In this document: in pieces, positions 8,777-16,831 of the stretch | Layout of the letters: every line of letters begins with the position of its first letter | How positions within the stretch are numbered: the first letter of the stretch is position 1 | Assembly (NCBI GenBank): GCA_030606265.1 | Contig: JAUWGT010000006.1 | Coordinates: 1 to 33,556, forward strand | Direction of reading: 5' to 3' | Source: Candidatus Stahliibacteriota bacterium | Lineage (GTDB): Bacteria; Hydrothermota; Tepidihabitantia; SM23-42 | DNA length: 33,556 nucleotides | Notes under the pieces: model-generated | The model's database searches: none | Seen by the model: the letters and a program-made list of their open reading frames with translations, nothing else | Told to the model about the DNA's origin: nothing | Position numbers and translations under genes: made by a program

Positions 8777-10186
8777 CTAATGGTTTAATCCCCCAGAACT
8801 ATTTTTTTTGCTCGATAACCTTGCTTTTTCATACAATTGGATATATTTCTTGGCGGATTTGTCCCATGAGAAATCGTACGTCATGCATTTTTCTGAGAGT
8901 TTTTCAAAAGCATCCGAGCAATTGTAAATCATCATGCTTCTCGACAAGACAGCAAGCAGATCTTTGCTTGCATATTCAGTGAAAACAAAACCGTTACCTT
9001 TGGTAGATATGGGGTCATAATCTTTGATCGTATCAGCCAACCCACCAGTACGCCGCACAATCGGTAGAGTACCGTATCTGAGGCTAATCAGTTGACCGAG
9101 ACCACAAGGTTCATATTTCGATGGCATGAGGAAGAAATCGCTACCCGCATATATACGATGGGCTAGTTTCTCATCGAATTTGATATTAACAGATACCCGT
9201 TGCGGATAAACACTCCCAAAAGTAGTCAATTTTTTATGGTAACTTTCGTCACCAGAACCGAGGATTATCATATTAAAACCCATATCAATTAAGGAATCAA
9301 ATACCTTAACAAATATGTCAAACCCCTTCTGTGCGGCAATACGGGAAACCATGCCAACCAAGGGTCGTGCACCTTTGAGACAGCATTCATCTATCAACTT
9401 TTGTTTATTTTTCTCTTTTCCGCTAAAATCAGTGTAGCTATTGTAGATCAGATCATCCGTTTCCGGGTTCCACTGATTATAATCAATACCGTTGACAATT
9501 CCGATCAAATTAGCTCGCCTTCTCCTCAGTACACCATCAAGTCCAAAACCCAATTCCGGTTTCTGAATTTCTTGAGCATAATTCTGTGAAACGGTAGTCA
9601 CCATATCACTATATAGGATACCGGCTTTTAAGAAATTAATATCTCCGTAATATTCAATACCTTCAGGTGTAAAATAATCACGATTAAGTCCGAGAATCGT
9701 CCACTTCTGCGCAGAGAAACGACCCTGATATCCCAAGTTATGGATCGTAAAAATGCTCCTCGCTGTGCTTTTACCGAGTTTCAGATACAATGGAACGAGA
9801 CCGGTTTGCCAGTCGTGGCAATGGACTATATCATACGAATCTCTTAGAACGAGTTCTGAGACCACCTTGGAGAATAGTGTAAAACGTTCACAATTGTCTG
9901 GAAAATCGCCTTTTTCAGTTCCATAAAGTCCGGTGCGTTTAAAAAAATCTGGATAGTCTATAAAATAGAATTCATTATCTTTGTATACATCAACCTCATA
10001 TCTCTTCCCCATTTCTATTGAGAGGTGGTCGCATAAAGTGCCTCCTATTCCATTATACCTTGGTAAAAAGACGGTGACGTCTAGACCGAGTTGTCTGAGT
10101 GAAATCGGTAAGGCACCGACAACATCAGCAAGTCCACCAGTCTTGGCATAAGGTGTAGCTTCAGATGCAATAAAAGCAATCTTCAC
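8777..10186 (-). CDS. glgA: Glycogen synthase (GT5)
   Basis: Transfers glucose from ADP- or UDP-glucose to the end of an alpha-1,4-glucan. The 469 residues match the bacterial enzyme in length. The N-terminal KTGGL sugar-nucleotide loop is at 15-19 (MKIAFIASEATPYAKTGGLA). The C-terminal GT-B half has the retaining GT5 E-x7-E region, EPCGLGQLISL, followed by RRTGGLADTI. The start is GTG 10186, without a convincing Shine-Dalgarno. It lies downstream of galT on the same strand, 232 nt apart, suggesting hexose-phosphate and glycogen metabolism are handled together. ADP- versus UDP-glucose preference cannot be read from the sequence. Confidence 0.95.
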   Translation of the reverse strand: MKIAFIASEATPYAKTGGLADVVGALPISLRQLGLDVTVFLPRYNGIGGTLCDHLSIEMGKRYEVDVYKDNEFYFIDYPDFFKRTGLYGTEKGDFPDNCERFTLFSKVVSELVLRDSYDIVHCHDWQTGLVPLYLKLGKSTARSIFTIHNLGYQGRFSAQKWTILGLNRDYFTPEGIEYYGDINFLKAGILYSDMVTTVSQNYAQEIQKPELGFGLDGVLRRRRANLIGIVNGIDYNQWNPETDDLIYNSYTDFSGKEKNKQKLIDECCLKGARPLVGMVSRIAAQKGFDIFVKVFDSLIDMGFNMIILGSGDESYHKKLTTFGSVYPQRVSVNIKFDEKLAHRIYAGSDFFLMPSKYEPCGLGQLISLRYGTLPIVRRTGGLADTIKDYDPISTKGNGFVFTEYASKDLLAVLSRSMMIYNCSDAFEKLSEKCMTYDFSWDKSAKKYIQLYEKARLSSKKNSSGGLNH

Positions 10187-10418
10187 AGCATCAAATATCT
10201 CGTTAATGGTTATACGGCATCGCTGCCAGCACAGCTATCTGTTTGTTGGCCTGGTCATTCTCGATGTCTCGTATAACGATGCCATAAAACGATACGGGCT
10301 GCCATGCCATACAACTAATAACCATATACTATTTCAAACATTCGTACAGGGAACAGCTCGATTGCCATTATCCTTGCTTTCCTTCATCGCCTTCTTGAGC
10401 CATCTTTGAGTCCCTTAT
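10187..10418 (-). other. Spacer between galT and glgA, no gene supported
   Basis: 232 nt. Minus-strand frames give only fragments of 17 and 35 codons without supported starts. Two 7-nt word pairs, GGCATCG/CGATGCC and TTATACG/CGTATAA, occur in the order A-B-A'-B', so they cannot nest as simple hairpins. No promoter was found for glgA. Confidence 0.4.
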
Positions 10419-11420
10419 CTATAGTATATTCTTGAGGTATGACGCAGATTCTTCAGGCGCAGTTGGATTTATGTAGAACCCCGTCCCCCACTCAAAACCA
10501 GCAATATGAGTAAGGACTGGTATGATTTCCAGGTGATAATGATAAAACTCAATACCACGCAGGGTAATCGGTGTCGTGTGTATAATATAGTTATACGGCG
10601 GTATATTGAGTGCCTTTTTTATCCTCAACAGGCAATCTTTGAGAATAGAAGCAAGGTCATCCAGCTCGCTTCTCGATGCATCTTCAAAGTTAGACATGTG
10701 ATTCCGTGGGAGTATCCATGTTTCGAATGGAAAACGCGGAGCAAACGGGCATATCAGGATAAATGTATTGTTTTCGCTGATCAAACGCTTTCTGACTTTG
10801 GTTTCCTGAACTACAATATCGCAAAAAATGCATCGTTCACGGTATTCATAGTAGCGTTTAGCGCCATCCATTTCCTCAATTACCCGTTTGGGAATGATAG
10901 GAGTTGCAATCAATTGAGAGTGGCTGTGCTCAAGTGAGGCACCAGCTGCCGCTCCAAAGTTCTTAAAAACCATGGTGTAGCGCAGTCTCTGGTCCTTTTT
11001 CAAATCAAGCATCCTTTCCTGGTAAGCATACAAGACATTCTGAAAATGCTCGATTTCCAGATCAGCAAGGTCCATGGAATGATCAGGGGTTTCTATTATT
11101 ACTTCATGGGCACCAATACCATTCATACGATCGTAGATTCCTTCACCCCGCCGGCTGATATCACCTTCGATAAGCAGAGCAGGGAATTTATTGGGGATGA
11201 CGCGTAAGGTCCAACCTGGTGTATTTGGCTTGGTTCCATCAGGACGGTATGCCATTATTTCCGGAGGTGTTGCAGCTTCATTACCAGGGCAGAAAGGGCA
11301 TTGATCAGGCGGCACTACTTTTTTCTCGGGGGTTGATTTAAAATCTTTTGGTCGTTTTGCCCGTTCTGTCGAAATAATAACCCAACGCCCTAAGACTGGG
11401 TCTTTGCGAAGTTCCGGCAT
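10419..11420 (-). CDS. galT: Galactose-1-phosphate uridylyltransferase
   Basis: Leloir-pathway enzyme: UDP-glucose + Gal-1-P to UDP-galactose + Glc-1-P, through a uridylyl-histidine. The 333 residues include the zinc pair CPFC (41-44) and the active-site motif as HSHSQ at 165-169, where H167 aligns with the nucleophile of the canonical HPHGQ. The later C-terminal domain has IIHTTPI and FYHYHLEIIPVL (His-x-His). The ATG overlaps the upstream stop (TAATG). The start is MPELRKDPVLGRWVII, typical of the family. The S-for-P substitution in HPH is known in bacterial relatives; some of those are broader hexose-1-P or ADP-glucose transferases, so the substrate is less certain than the reaction type. 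Confidence 0.92.
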   Translation of the reverse strand: MPELRKDPVLGRWVIISTERAKRPKDFKSTPEKKVVPPDQCPFCPGNEAATPPEIMAYRPDGTKPNTPGWTLRVIPNKFPALLIEGDISRRGEGIYDRMNGIGAHEVIIETPDHSMDLADLEIEHFQNVLYAYQERMLDLKKDQRLRYTMVFKNFGAAAGASLEHSHSQLIATPIIPKRVIEEMDGAKRYYEYRERCIFCDIVVQETKVRKRLISENNTFILICPFAPRFPFETWILPRNHMSNFEDASRSELDDLASILKDCLLRIKKALNIPPYNYIIHTTPITLRGIEFYHYHLEIIPVLTHIAGFEWGTGFYINPTAPEESASYLKNIL

Positions 11421-13390
11421 TAGTCTTGTGTACCCACTCCTTTTTTCTTGGATTGATCGCTTTCATCGAAGCTAGGTTTCTCGACTGGTTCAGGTTCACC
11501 CAAAAATATCTCGATCTTTGCTCCCTCACGTATGTTTTCAATAAAACTATTGGCTTTGTCACGTTGTTTTTCTCTTGTCAGATTAGTTTCGATGTTAGAC
11601 CACAACTCATCAAGAGTCTTATAGCCTTCTGCAGTGTAGTCAACGACATTCACAAACGTGTAGTTACCGTCATCGTTTTTGAAGACCGCGCTGATGTCGC
11701 CAGCTCTGAGTTTGAACACAATAGATTCAAATTTCTTGGAACGTACATTCCTTCTTATTGGACCAGTAATACCACCACGCTTTTTTGACGGTGCGATTGA
11801 ATGCTCTCTGGCAAGCGAATCCATGCACGATGGATTCTTAATAACGAGCTGTCTCAGCTCATCAGCCTTTGCTTTATTGTCGACAACAATCTCCTGACAA
11901 TGCACCATCTCCTGAACCTTAAGGTCTTCCCGGTGTTCATTATAAGAATCCACAACTTCCTGCGAATCTACTTTTACTGCTTCGACAACCACTTTCCCGT
12001 ACAAACCGTTTTCCATTATCTGCTTCAATGCAGCCTGCATTTTAATTATATAACCGTCTTTTAAGAAGTATTTATTTCGTTCCCCGAATTCTAATTTAAG
12101 GTCATCTTCGATTATCATATTTAGCAGTTTTTCGAATTCTTTCGGTTGTGTCAAATCAACACTACCAAAATTGGGTTGTGATTCGTTTCTCTTTTCAACA
12201 TCACTTCTTCTAATTTCTCTCCCATTTATAACTACTGCCACAGGGTCATCACTTGACTTGAGCAACTCGCTTAATTCACCTTCATACAACTTGATTTTGG
12301 CTTTCTTCCTCAGTTTCTTAATAAATTTCTCTTCAACCTCTTTAAGTTTTTCTGCTTTGAGCTGTGTTTCTATCTGGCTTTTCACTTTCTCATAATCCCT
12401 ATAACGTTCAGGTTTGTAACCGGTTACCATATAGATACCGTACTTTTCATCAAAGGAAATAACTCCGATCAATTCGTTGAGCTTTGCCTTAAATAGTATT
12501 TTATCAACTGGTTCTGGTTTTACGCCCTTGAAAACGACACCCATATTACCTTTATTCTTGCTTGAGTGGACAGTAGAGTAGGCAGTGGCAAGGGTATCAA
12601 AACTTTCGACATGTTTTTTCAGCGAATCAAGTAGGAAATTAGCCAGGCTTTCAGATTCAACCACCATTTCTTTTCCTCTTATCTCGGCTTTGAGTAAATA
12701 GTTCTTGTTGTTTTTGTAGAATTTCTTCATCTCTCTTTCGCTCGGCTTGGCACGTTCAATTACTTCAACTGCATAAACCTCTTCAAGCAGCAACGACTTT
12801 CGTCGGTCACTCATTGCTTCATGGAAGAACTGTGTTGTGTCTATGCGGTAATTCATTGATTTTTCGAAAATCAGTCTACTGAGAATGATCCCGTCGAGAA
12901 CAGAATGTTCATCACGCCCACCAAACCCAAAGCGTTTTGACATTTCTTCGTCTAGTTCAAGCCTGGTTATATTATAGCCATTTATCGTAGCAACAAAATC
13001 CTGGTAATTTTTCTTGAAGCAACGTTCCACACCGCTTAGGGCAAATGAATCGATGGGAAATTTGCGATATTTTGTGGCTACTATTTCATAAGCCTTAGCC
13101 GCGCTCAAAAAATCCTCAGTCATCTCATAGGCTAATGCCAAGCGATAATACAACCAACCATCCTTTTTCCTGCGGTTTTCCATCAAATCCTTATATACTT
13201 CAACTGCCTTGTCAAAATCTGCAATTTTAGCAAAATAAAGATCACCTTTTTCTAAAGTCCAATCATAGACTTTCTTGCCTTTTTCAATCTTTTGCTCACA
13301 ATAACTTATAGCTTCATCATATTCACCTTTTAAAACAAGGTCAATATAGTCTTGCGGCAAGGCCATGAATATTAGTAGTATTAGATTCAT
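11420..13390 (-). CDS. SurA/PpiC-type peptidyl-prolyl isomerase with N-terminal TPR
   Basis: Exported foldase for envelope proteins. The 656 residues start with a short signal (MNLILLIFMALPQ). A TPR-like helical section follows (about 15-115: GEYDEAISYCEQ, DFDKAVEVYKDL, LALAYEMTEDF). Then comes a SurA-N-like helical region and two parvulin domains. The first, near 230-330, has KGNMGVVFKG and PVDKILFKAKLNELIGV. The second, near 525-615, has HCQEIVV, DSLAREHS, KKRGGITGPIRR and FKLRAGDISAV. The first parvulin lacks some usual residues and may be structural. The C-terminus is a charged tail. The start is ATG 13390 behind AGGAGGT. It has its own sigma70-like promoter and is coupled to galT, an unexpected pairing. 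Confidence 0.88.
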   Translation of the reverse strand: MNLILLIFMALPQDYIDLVLKGEYDEAISYCEQKIEKGKKVYDWTLEKGDLYFAKIADFDKAVEVYKDLMENRRKKDGWLYYRLALAYEMTEDFLSAAKAYEIVATKYRKFPIDSFALSGVERCFKKNYQDFVATINGYNITRLELDEEMSKRFGFGGRDEHSVLDGIILSRLIFEKSMNYRIDTTQFFHEAMSDRRKSLLLEEVYAVEVIERAKPSEREMKKFYKNNKNYLLKAEIRGKEMVVESESLANFLLDSLKKHVESFDTLATAYSTVHSSKNKGNMGVVFKGVKPEPVDKILFKAKLNELIGVISFDEKYGIYMVTGYKPERYRDYEKVKSQIETQLKAEKLKEVEEKFIKKLRKKAKIKLYEGELSELLKSSDDPVAVVINGREIRRSDVEKRNESQPNFGSVDLTQPKEFEKLLNMIIEDDLKLEFGERNKYFLKDGYIIKMQAALKQIMENGLYGKVVVEAVKVDSQEVVDSYNEHREDLKVQEMVHCQEIVVDNKAKADELRQLVIKNPSCMDSLAREHSIAPSKKRGGITGPIRRNVRSKKFESIVFKLRAGDISAVFKNDDGNYTFVNVVDYTAEGYKTLDELWSNIETNLTREKQRDKANSFIENIREGAKIEIFLGEPEPVEKPSFDESDQSKKKGVGTQD

Positions 13391-13417
13391 ATTAGAACCT
13401 CCTTTCTATAGAATAGT

Positions 13418-13445
13418 ATTGTATTTAAAATACCAATCATGTCAA
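13418..13445 (-). promoter_or_regulatory. Promoter of the PPIase-galT unit
   Basis: On the minus strand TTGACA (13445-13440), a 16-nt spacer and TACAAT (13423-13418). The start would be near 13411, giving a leader of about 20 nt with AGGAGGT. Confidence 0.65.
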
Positions 13446-13777
13446 GGGCGTTAGATACTTGGTGGTTTTAATGACGCGGAGTTTCGACGGAGATAGTTAT
13501 CTAACGGGATAAATTCGATAAAACCTGATAAATCAGGTAACTACATCATAAAGGAACTTCTCGATGCGCCCCCCTTCTGTGGGGCTTACTCGAAGAATAA
13601 GATAATCACTGTTCGAGCCTATCAAGAACATACATATCGTGGAGAACATAAGAACTATTCTATGTTCTCCTCTACTAATACGTCCTCTCCCTTTTTAAGG
13701 GAAACGCACATAATCTATTTCCTCTCCCTTTTTAAGGGAGAGGATAATGGTGAGGGTTTCCTAAGGCAAAATATTTG
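13446..13777. repeat. Structured intergenic region with hairpins and a repeated element
   Basis: No coding frame is convincing. In order: ACCTGAT/ATCAGGT hairpin with a 2-nt loop (13523-13538); a GCCCC/GGGGC hairpin (13568-13585) with partial outer pairing; a perfect 10-bp stem GGAGAACATA/TATGTTCTCC (13641-13670, 10-nt loop); and two copies of CCTCTCCCTTTTTAAGGGA, at 13684-13702 and 13721-13739. The second copy completes a 10-bp hairpin with a 3-nt loop to 13743. The last element looks like a dispersed palindromic repeat. None ends in a clear T-tract. Confidence 0.55.
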
Positions 13778-13805
13778 TTTACAAAACGTTCTTTATGAGT
13801 ATAAT
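13778..13805 (+). promoter_or_regulatory. Promoter of the ABC transporter genes, likely leaderless
   Basis: TTTACA (13778-13783), 16-nt spacer, perfect TATAAT (13800-13805). The ATG begins at 13814, eight bases after the -10, so the mRNA would start at or within two bases of the codon. No Shine-Dalgarno is present. Confidence 0.7.
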
Positions 13806-13813
13806 CTCAAGAA

Positions 13814-14563
13814 ATGGATGTGGCTATTGAATTGAAGAACATATCTCGGTCATTTAAGAGCCATTTTTGGCAAAGCAAGAAAGAGATCCTCAAAGATGTC
13901 TCATTGGAGATCACTAAAGGAGAGATATTCGGATTTCTCGGTCCAAATGGAGCAGGTAAGACAACAACGATAAAGATCATAACCGGATTGCTCAGACCTG
14001 ACTCGGGGAGTATTAGAATTTTCGGACACCCTGCGAATACGCTCGAAGCCAAGAAACGTATAGGTTTTCTACCTGAATCACCGTATTTTTACGGACATTT
14101 AACTGGCTATGAGTTTCTTAATATTCATGGACGGCTCGGTAATGTCAAAGACCACAAGCACGTGACAAATGACCTTTTGCACAAGGTCGGGATTGATTAT
14201 GCTGCTGATTTGCCTTTACGTAAATACTCTCGTGGTATGCTGCAAAGAATCGGCATTGCCCAGGCATTGATCAGTGAACCGGATCTATTCATCCTTGATG
14301 AACCTCTTTCTGGATTGGACCCGATTGGTCGAAAGGAAATAAAGGAATTGATAATTGAACAGAAAAACAAAGGAAAAACAGTTTTCTTTTCATCTCATAT
14401 TCTACCTGATGCTGAGGCTTTATGTGACCGTATCGGTATAATAATCAACGGTAAAGTTGTACATATTGGTAAGTTAAAGGATATCTTGAAAAAAGGCACC
14501 AAAACAGATGAAATTACGTTGGAAGAATGGTTCGTAAGACAAATCAAGGAAGAGCATGCATAG
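13814..14563 (+). CDS. ABC transporter ATP-binding protein (ABC-2 type)
   Basis: Cytoplasmic ATPase of 249 residues that powers the permease encoded next. Walker A GPNGAGKTT is at 43-51. The Q-loop position is unusual, reading LPESPYFYGHLT. The signature is YSRGMLQRIG (138-147), Walker B LFILDEP (158-164), and the H-loop histidine is at 195 in SSHIL. The family resembles DrrA/CcmA-like ABC-2 exporters of drugs, polysaccharides or lipids. The substrate cannot be told. It overlaps the permease by 8 nt. The start lacks a Shine-Dalgarno and lies directly after a TATAAT box. Confidence 0.95.
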   Translation: MDVAIELKNISRSFKSHFWQSKKEILKDVSLEITKGEIFGFLGPNGAGKTTTIKIITGLLRPDSGSIRIFGHPANTLEAKKRIGFLPESPYFYGHLTGYEFLNIHGRLGNVKDHKHVTNDLLHKVGIDYAADLPLRKYSRGMLQRIGIAQALISEPDLFILDEPLSGLDPIGRKEIKELIIEQKNKGKTVFFSSHILPDAEALCDRIGIIINGKVVHIGKLKDILKKGTKTDEITLEEWFVRQIKEEHA

Positions 14564-15323
14564 AATCTGGGCGATTTGTGAAAACGCCTTTAAGGAAGGA
14601 CTAAGGCAGCGGATACTTATCATATTACTGATCTTTGCGGTTCTGATTTTAGTAATTTCAGTATTTCTTGGGCCTTTTACTCTAGGTGAAGCACCCAAGA
14701 TTGCCAGAGATATTGGACTTGCTGCTACTTCGTTCTTCAGTGTATTGATCGTCATTATCATCGGCTCAACCTTGATACACAAGGATATTGAAAAACGAAC
14801 GATCTATACAGTAGTGACCAAACCAGTAAGGCGGAGTGAAATAATCATCGGCAAGTTCCTTGGCTTGTTCTTCCTCGTCGCTATGATTCAAGGTGGAATG
14901 ACCTTAATTCAGCAATTAGTGCTGTATATATTTGAGGGTTCATTCGACCTATCCCTTCTGTTTGCTCTGCCGTATTCTTTTATGGAAATAATGATCCTGA
15001 TAGGGATTCTTCTCGTATTTTCGTCATTTTCATCACCAACCCTAAGCGCAATAATGGGCGTGATATTCTATGTGATTGGTCATGCCACTCCTGACATTAA
15101 ATTATTCGCTGACCAGACAGAAGCGGTAATATTAAAGTACTGTGCCAATGCTTTTTATTATATTTTGCCGAATCTTGAGAACTTTAATCTGAGAATTGAT
15201 TTAGTCCATAAACTACCTTTATATCCAGACCAGATACTTTTTTCAGTATGCTATGGGTTCATTTACACGATTTTTCTTATCTATCTGGCAATTATTATTT
15301 TTGAGAGACGTGAATTTAAGTAA
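14556..15323 (+). CDS. ABC-2 type transporter permease
   Basis: 255 residues with about six membrane segments: near 18-40, 58-75, 103-125, 130-155, 160-180 and a last one around 225-248. The cytoplasmic motif DIEKRTIYTVVTKPVRRSEIIIG, between segments 2 and 3, is typical of ABC-2/NosY-like permeases. It starts at ATG 14556 inside the ATPase gene. Its stop codon TAA is also the first three bases of the word repeat TAAAGAATGAAGTT, shared with the 3' end of the NtrC-type gene, so the downstream element appears to abut the gene end exactly. Confidence 0.93.
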   Translation: MHRIWAICENAFKEGLRQRILIILLIFAVLILVISVFLGPFTLGEAPKIARDIGLAATSFFSVLIVIIIGSTLIHKDIEKRTIYTVVTKPVRRSEIIIGKFLGLFFLVAMIQGGMTLIQQLVLYIFEGSFDLSLLFALPYSFMEIMILIGILLVFSSFSSPTLSAIMGVIFYVIGHATPDIKLFADQTEAVILKYCANAFYYILPNLENFNLRIDLVHKLPLYPDQILFSVCYGFIYTIFLIYLAIIIFERREFK

Positions 15324-15428
15324 AGAATGAAGTTTAGAAGTTATGAAGATGAGAAGTTTGGATAAAGATTGAAGATAAGGAGAAACAGAAGTTGGTAAGT
15401 TACGAAGTTAAGAGGATATGAGGATATG
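15321..15428 (+). repeat. Purine-rich degenerate repeat, left arm of the IVP element
   Basis: About 108 nt of almost pure purine words (GAAGTT, GAAGATAAGG, GAGGATATG). The segment 15399-15428 is complementary to 15834-15863 on the other side of the IVP-like gene: 23 of 30 positions match and three more can form G-U pairs. The arm includes the gene's Shine-Dalgarno-like GAGGA and its ATG. Confidence 0.6.
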
Positions 15429-15821
15429 CGTACAGCAAAAGCAAAAAGGAAGACACTAAAGCATTTTCGAGATTTAGAAGTTTATCAAATGGCATTTGAT
15501 TCTGCTATGAAGATATTCAAAATGACCAGAGACTTTCCTATGGAGGAAAAATATTCAATAATAAACCAAATCAGGCGATCATCAAAATCAGTATGTTCGA
15601 GCATAGGTGAGGCTTGGAGAAAAAGGAAATACAAGGCTTATTTCAAAAACAAACTGACCGATGCGATGTCTGAAGCGTCAGAAACTCAAACTTGGTTTGA
15701 TTTTTGCCTTGCTTGCAAATACATAGACCGAGAAGTATACGAAGAAATGGACAATACATATGAGATAATCATTGCGAAACTCAACGCGATGGAGAGAAAA
15801 GCTGAAAGTTTCTGCTTCTAA
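15426..15821 (+). CDS. Four-helix-bundle protein, 23S rRNA intervening-sequence (S23/IVP) family
   Basis: 131 residues. The family pattern is plain: FRDLEVYQMAFDSAMKIFKMT, then DFPMEEKYSIINQIRRSSKSV, CSSIGEAWRKRKYKAYF and a last helix ending NAMERKAE. This is a small basic four-helix bundle first found in ORFs inside intervening sequences of 23S rRNA, related to the Avd accessory protein of diversity-generating retroelements. Its molecular role is unresolved. Here it is not in rRNA but between an ABC permease and a TPR gene, flanked by purine-rich and pyrimidine-rich arms that could fold into a stem, as an rRNA intervening sequence does. The insertion separates genes that otherwise look like one unit (inference). 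Confidence 0.9.
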   Translation: MRTAKAKRKTLKHFRDLEVYQMAFDSAMKIFKMTRDFPMEEKYSIINQIRRSSKSVCSSIGEAWRKRKYKAYFKNKLTDAMSEASETQTWFDFCLACKYIDREVYEEMDNTYEIIIAKLNAMERKAESFCF

Positions 15822-15875
15822 GTTTCGTATCTTCATATCTTCATATTTTCATAACCTCATATCTTCGGATTTTCT
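15822..15875 (+). repeat. Pyrimidine-rich right arm of the IVP element
   Basis: Tandem-like words TTCGTATC, TTCATATC, TTCATATTTTC, ATAACCTCATATC. Read on the minus strand they are GAAGATATGAAG words matching the left arm. 15834-15863 pairs with 15399-15428. The next gene starts straight after, without a Shine-Dalgarno. Confidence 0.6.
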
Positions 15876-16697
15876 ATGAAGAATATCATTATTGTCCTCC
15901 TGTTACTTCTTCTAATCGGCAATTTGTCATACCGTATTGACCTTGGCAAATCACCACATGAATTGATTGGGGAGCTGATGTACTTCCCGTCCGGAACCGC
16001 GCTCAGGGCTTTGTCCATGGGATTTTATGCACCACTTGCAGACTTGGTCTGGCTTCGCTTTATTCAATATTATGGTGAACACCGGATGAGTGATGCACGA
16101 TTTGAACTCATGTACCATATTTTGGACATCCTGACAACCCTTGACAATAGATTCATGTATGCCTATACCTTGGGTGGCTTGATGTTGACCCATGATGCGC
16201 AAAGACCAGATCAGGCACGGATGTTAATGAAAAAGGGGATGCAGGCAAATCCTGATGATTGGCGTCTTCCATTCATGTATGGTTTTATTCATTATGTATT
16301 TTTGCATGAACATCGTATTGCACAGAGATATTTTCGTATTGCTTCACAAAAACCAGATGCGCCGGATACGCCCAAACGCTGGGCAGCATTTGTTACCTAT
16401 TATAGGCTCGGAGATTTAAAGACCGCACTTGCTTTGTGGCTGGATCTCTACAATAATACAAAAAATCCTGAAGAGAAAACAATTGCCGAGAAGTACATTA
16501 AAAAAATAAAGATGAAAATTGATATCGAATTACTGAATAAAAAAATAGAAGAGTTTACAGAACTGACAGGTCGCAAACCGTTTAATTTGAAAGAGCTAAT
16601 TACCAATGGTATTATTGATTCGATACCTACTGAACCACACGGATGTCACTATTTACTGCGAAACGGCGAAGTGTATTCGACGTTCCAAACCGACTAA
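15876..16697 (+). CDS. Membrane-anchored TPR-like protein
   Basis: 273 residues. An N-terminal hydrophobic segment (about 3-18) acts as signal or anchor. A conserved-looking block follows: SGTALRALSMGFYAPLADLVWLRFIQYYG (rough positions 39-67). Helical repeats come next (MYAYTLGGLMLTH, QANPDDWRLPFMYGFIHY, AQRYFRIASQKP). The end, TELTGRKPFNLKELITNGIIDSIPTEPHG, resembles the C-terminal part of GspG-like and related periplasmic proteins (pattern only). Proteins of this shape often sit beside ABC-2 exporters, and here it follows one after the IVP element. It probably works with that transporter. Exact function unknown. Confidence 0.75.
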   Translation: MKNIIIVLLLLLLIGNLSYRIDLGKSPHELIGELMYFPSGTALRALSMGFYAPLADLVWLRFIQYYGEHRMSDARFELMYHILDILTTLDNRFMYAYTLGGLMLTHDAQRPDQARMLMKKGMQANPDDWRLPFMYGFIHYVFLHEHRIAQRYFRIASQKPDAPDTPKRWAAFVTYYRLGDLKTALALWLDLYNNTKNPEEKTIAEKYIKKIKMKIDIELLNKKIEEFTELTGRKPFNLKELITNGIIDSIPTEPHGCHYLLRNGEVYSTFQTD

Positions 16698-16831
16698 ACA
16701 GAAAATGTAGATGAATTTCCGCAATGCGTGAGCAGGCAGGCAACTACAGCTGTAAAGGCGAACATATGATGTTCAGTTATTAAATAAAGCAGTTATTGAG
16801 TAACTGAGTAATTTAGTTATTAAAAGACGTT
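16698..16831. repeat. Degenerate AGTTATT/GAGTAACT word array
   Basis: From 16774 to 16826 the sequence is built of AGTTATTAAA, AGTTATTGAGTAACTGAGTAA and TTTAGTTATTAAAAG words. At 16830-16862 it passes into CATTCGTTTAGTTCGTTTCGATCG words, which read on the minus strand as CGAAACGAACTAAACGAATG. The second array forms the last codons of the decayed pilin frame. Confidence 0.5.

Noticed and set aside
10206-10409. 67-codon plus-strand frame between glgA and galT
   Set aside because: No Shine-Dalgarno, no recognisable motif, and it spans the spacer and its inverted words; unlikely to be a gene.
10506-10937. 143-codon open frame on the plus strand inside galT
   Set aside because: Shadow of galT; galT has the zinc pair and HSHSQ motif in the other strand.
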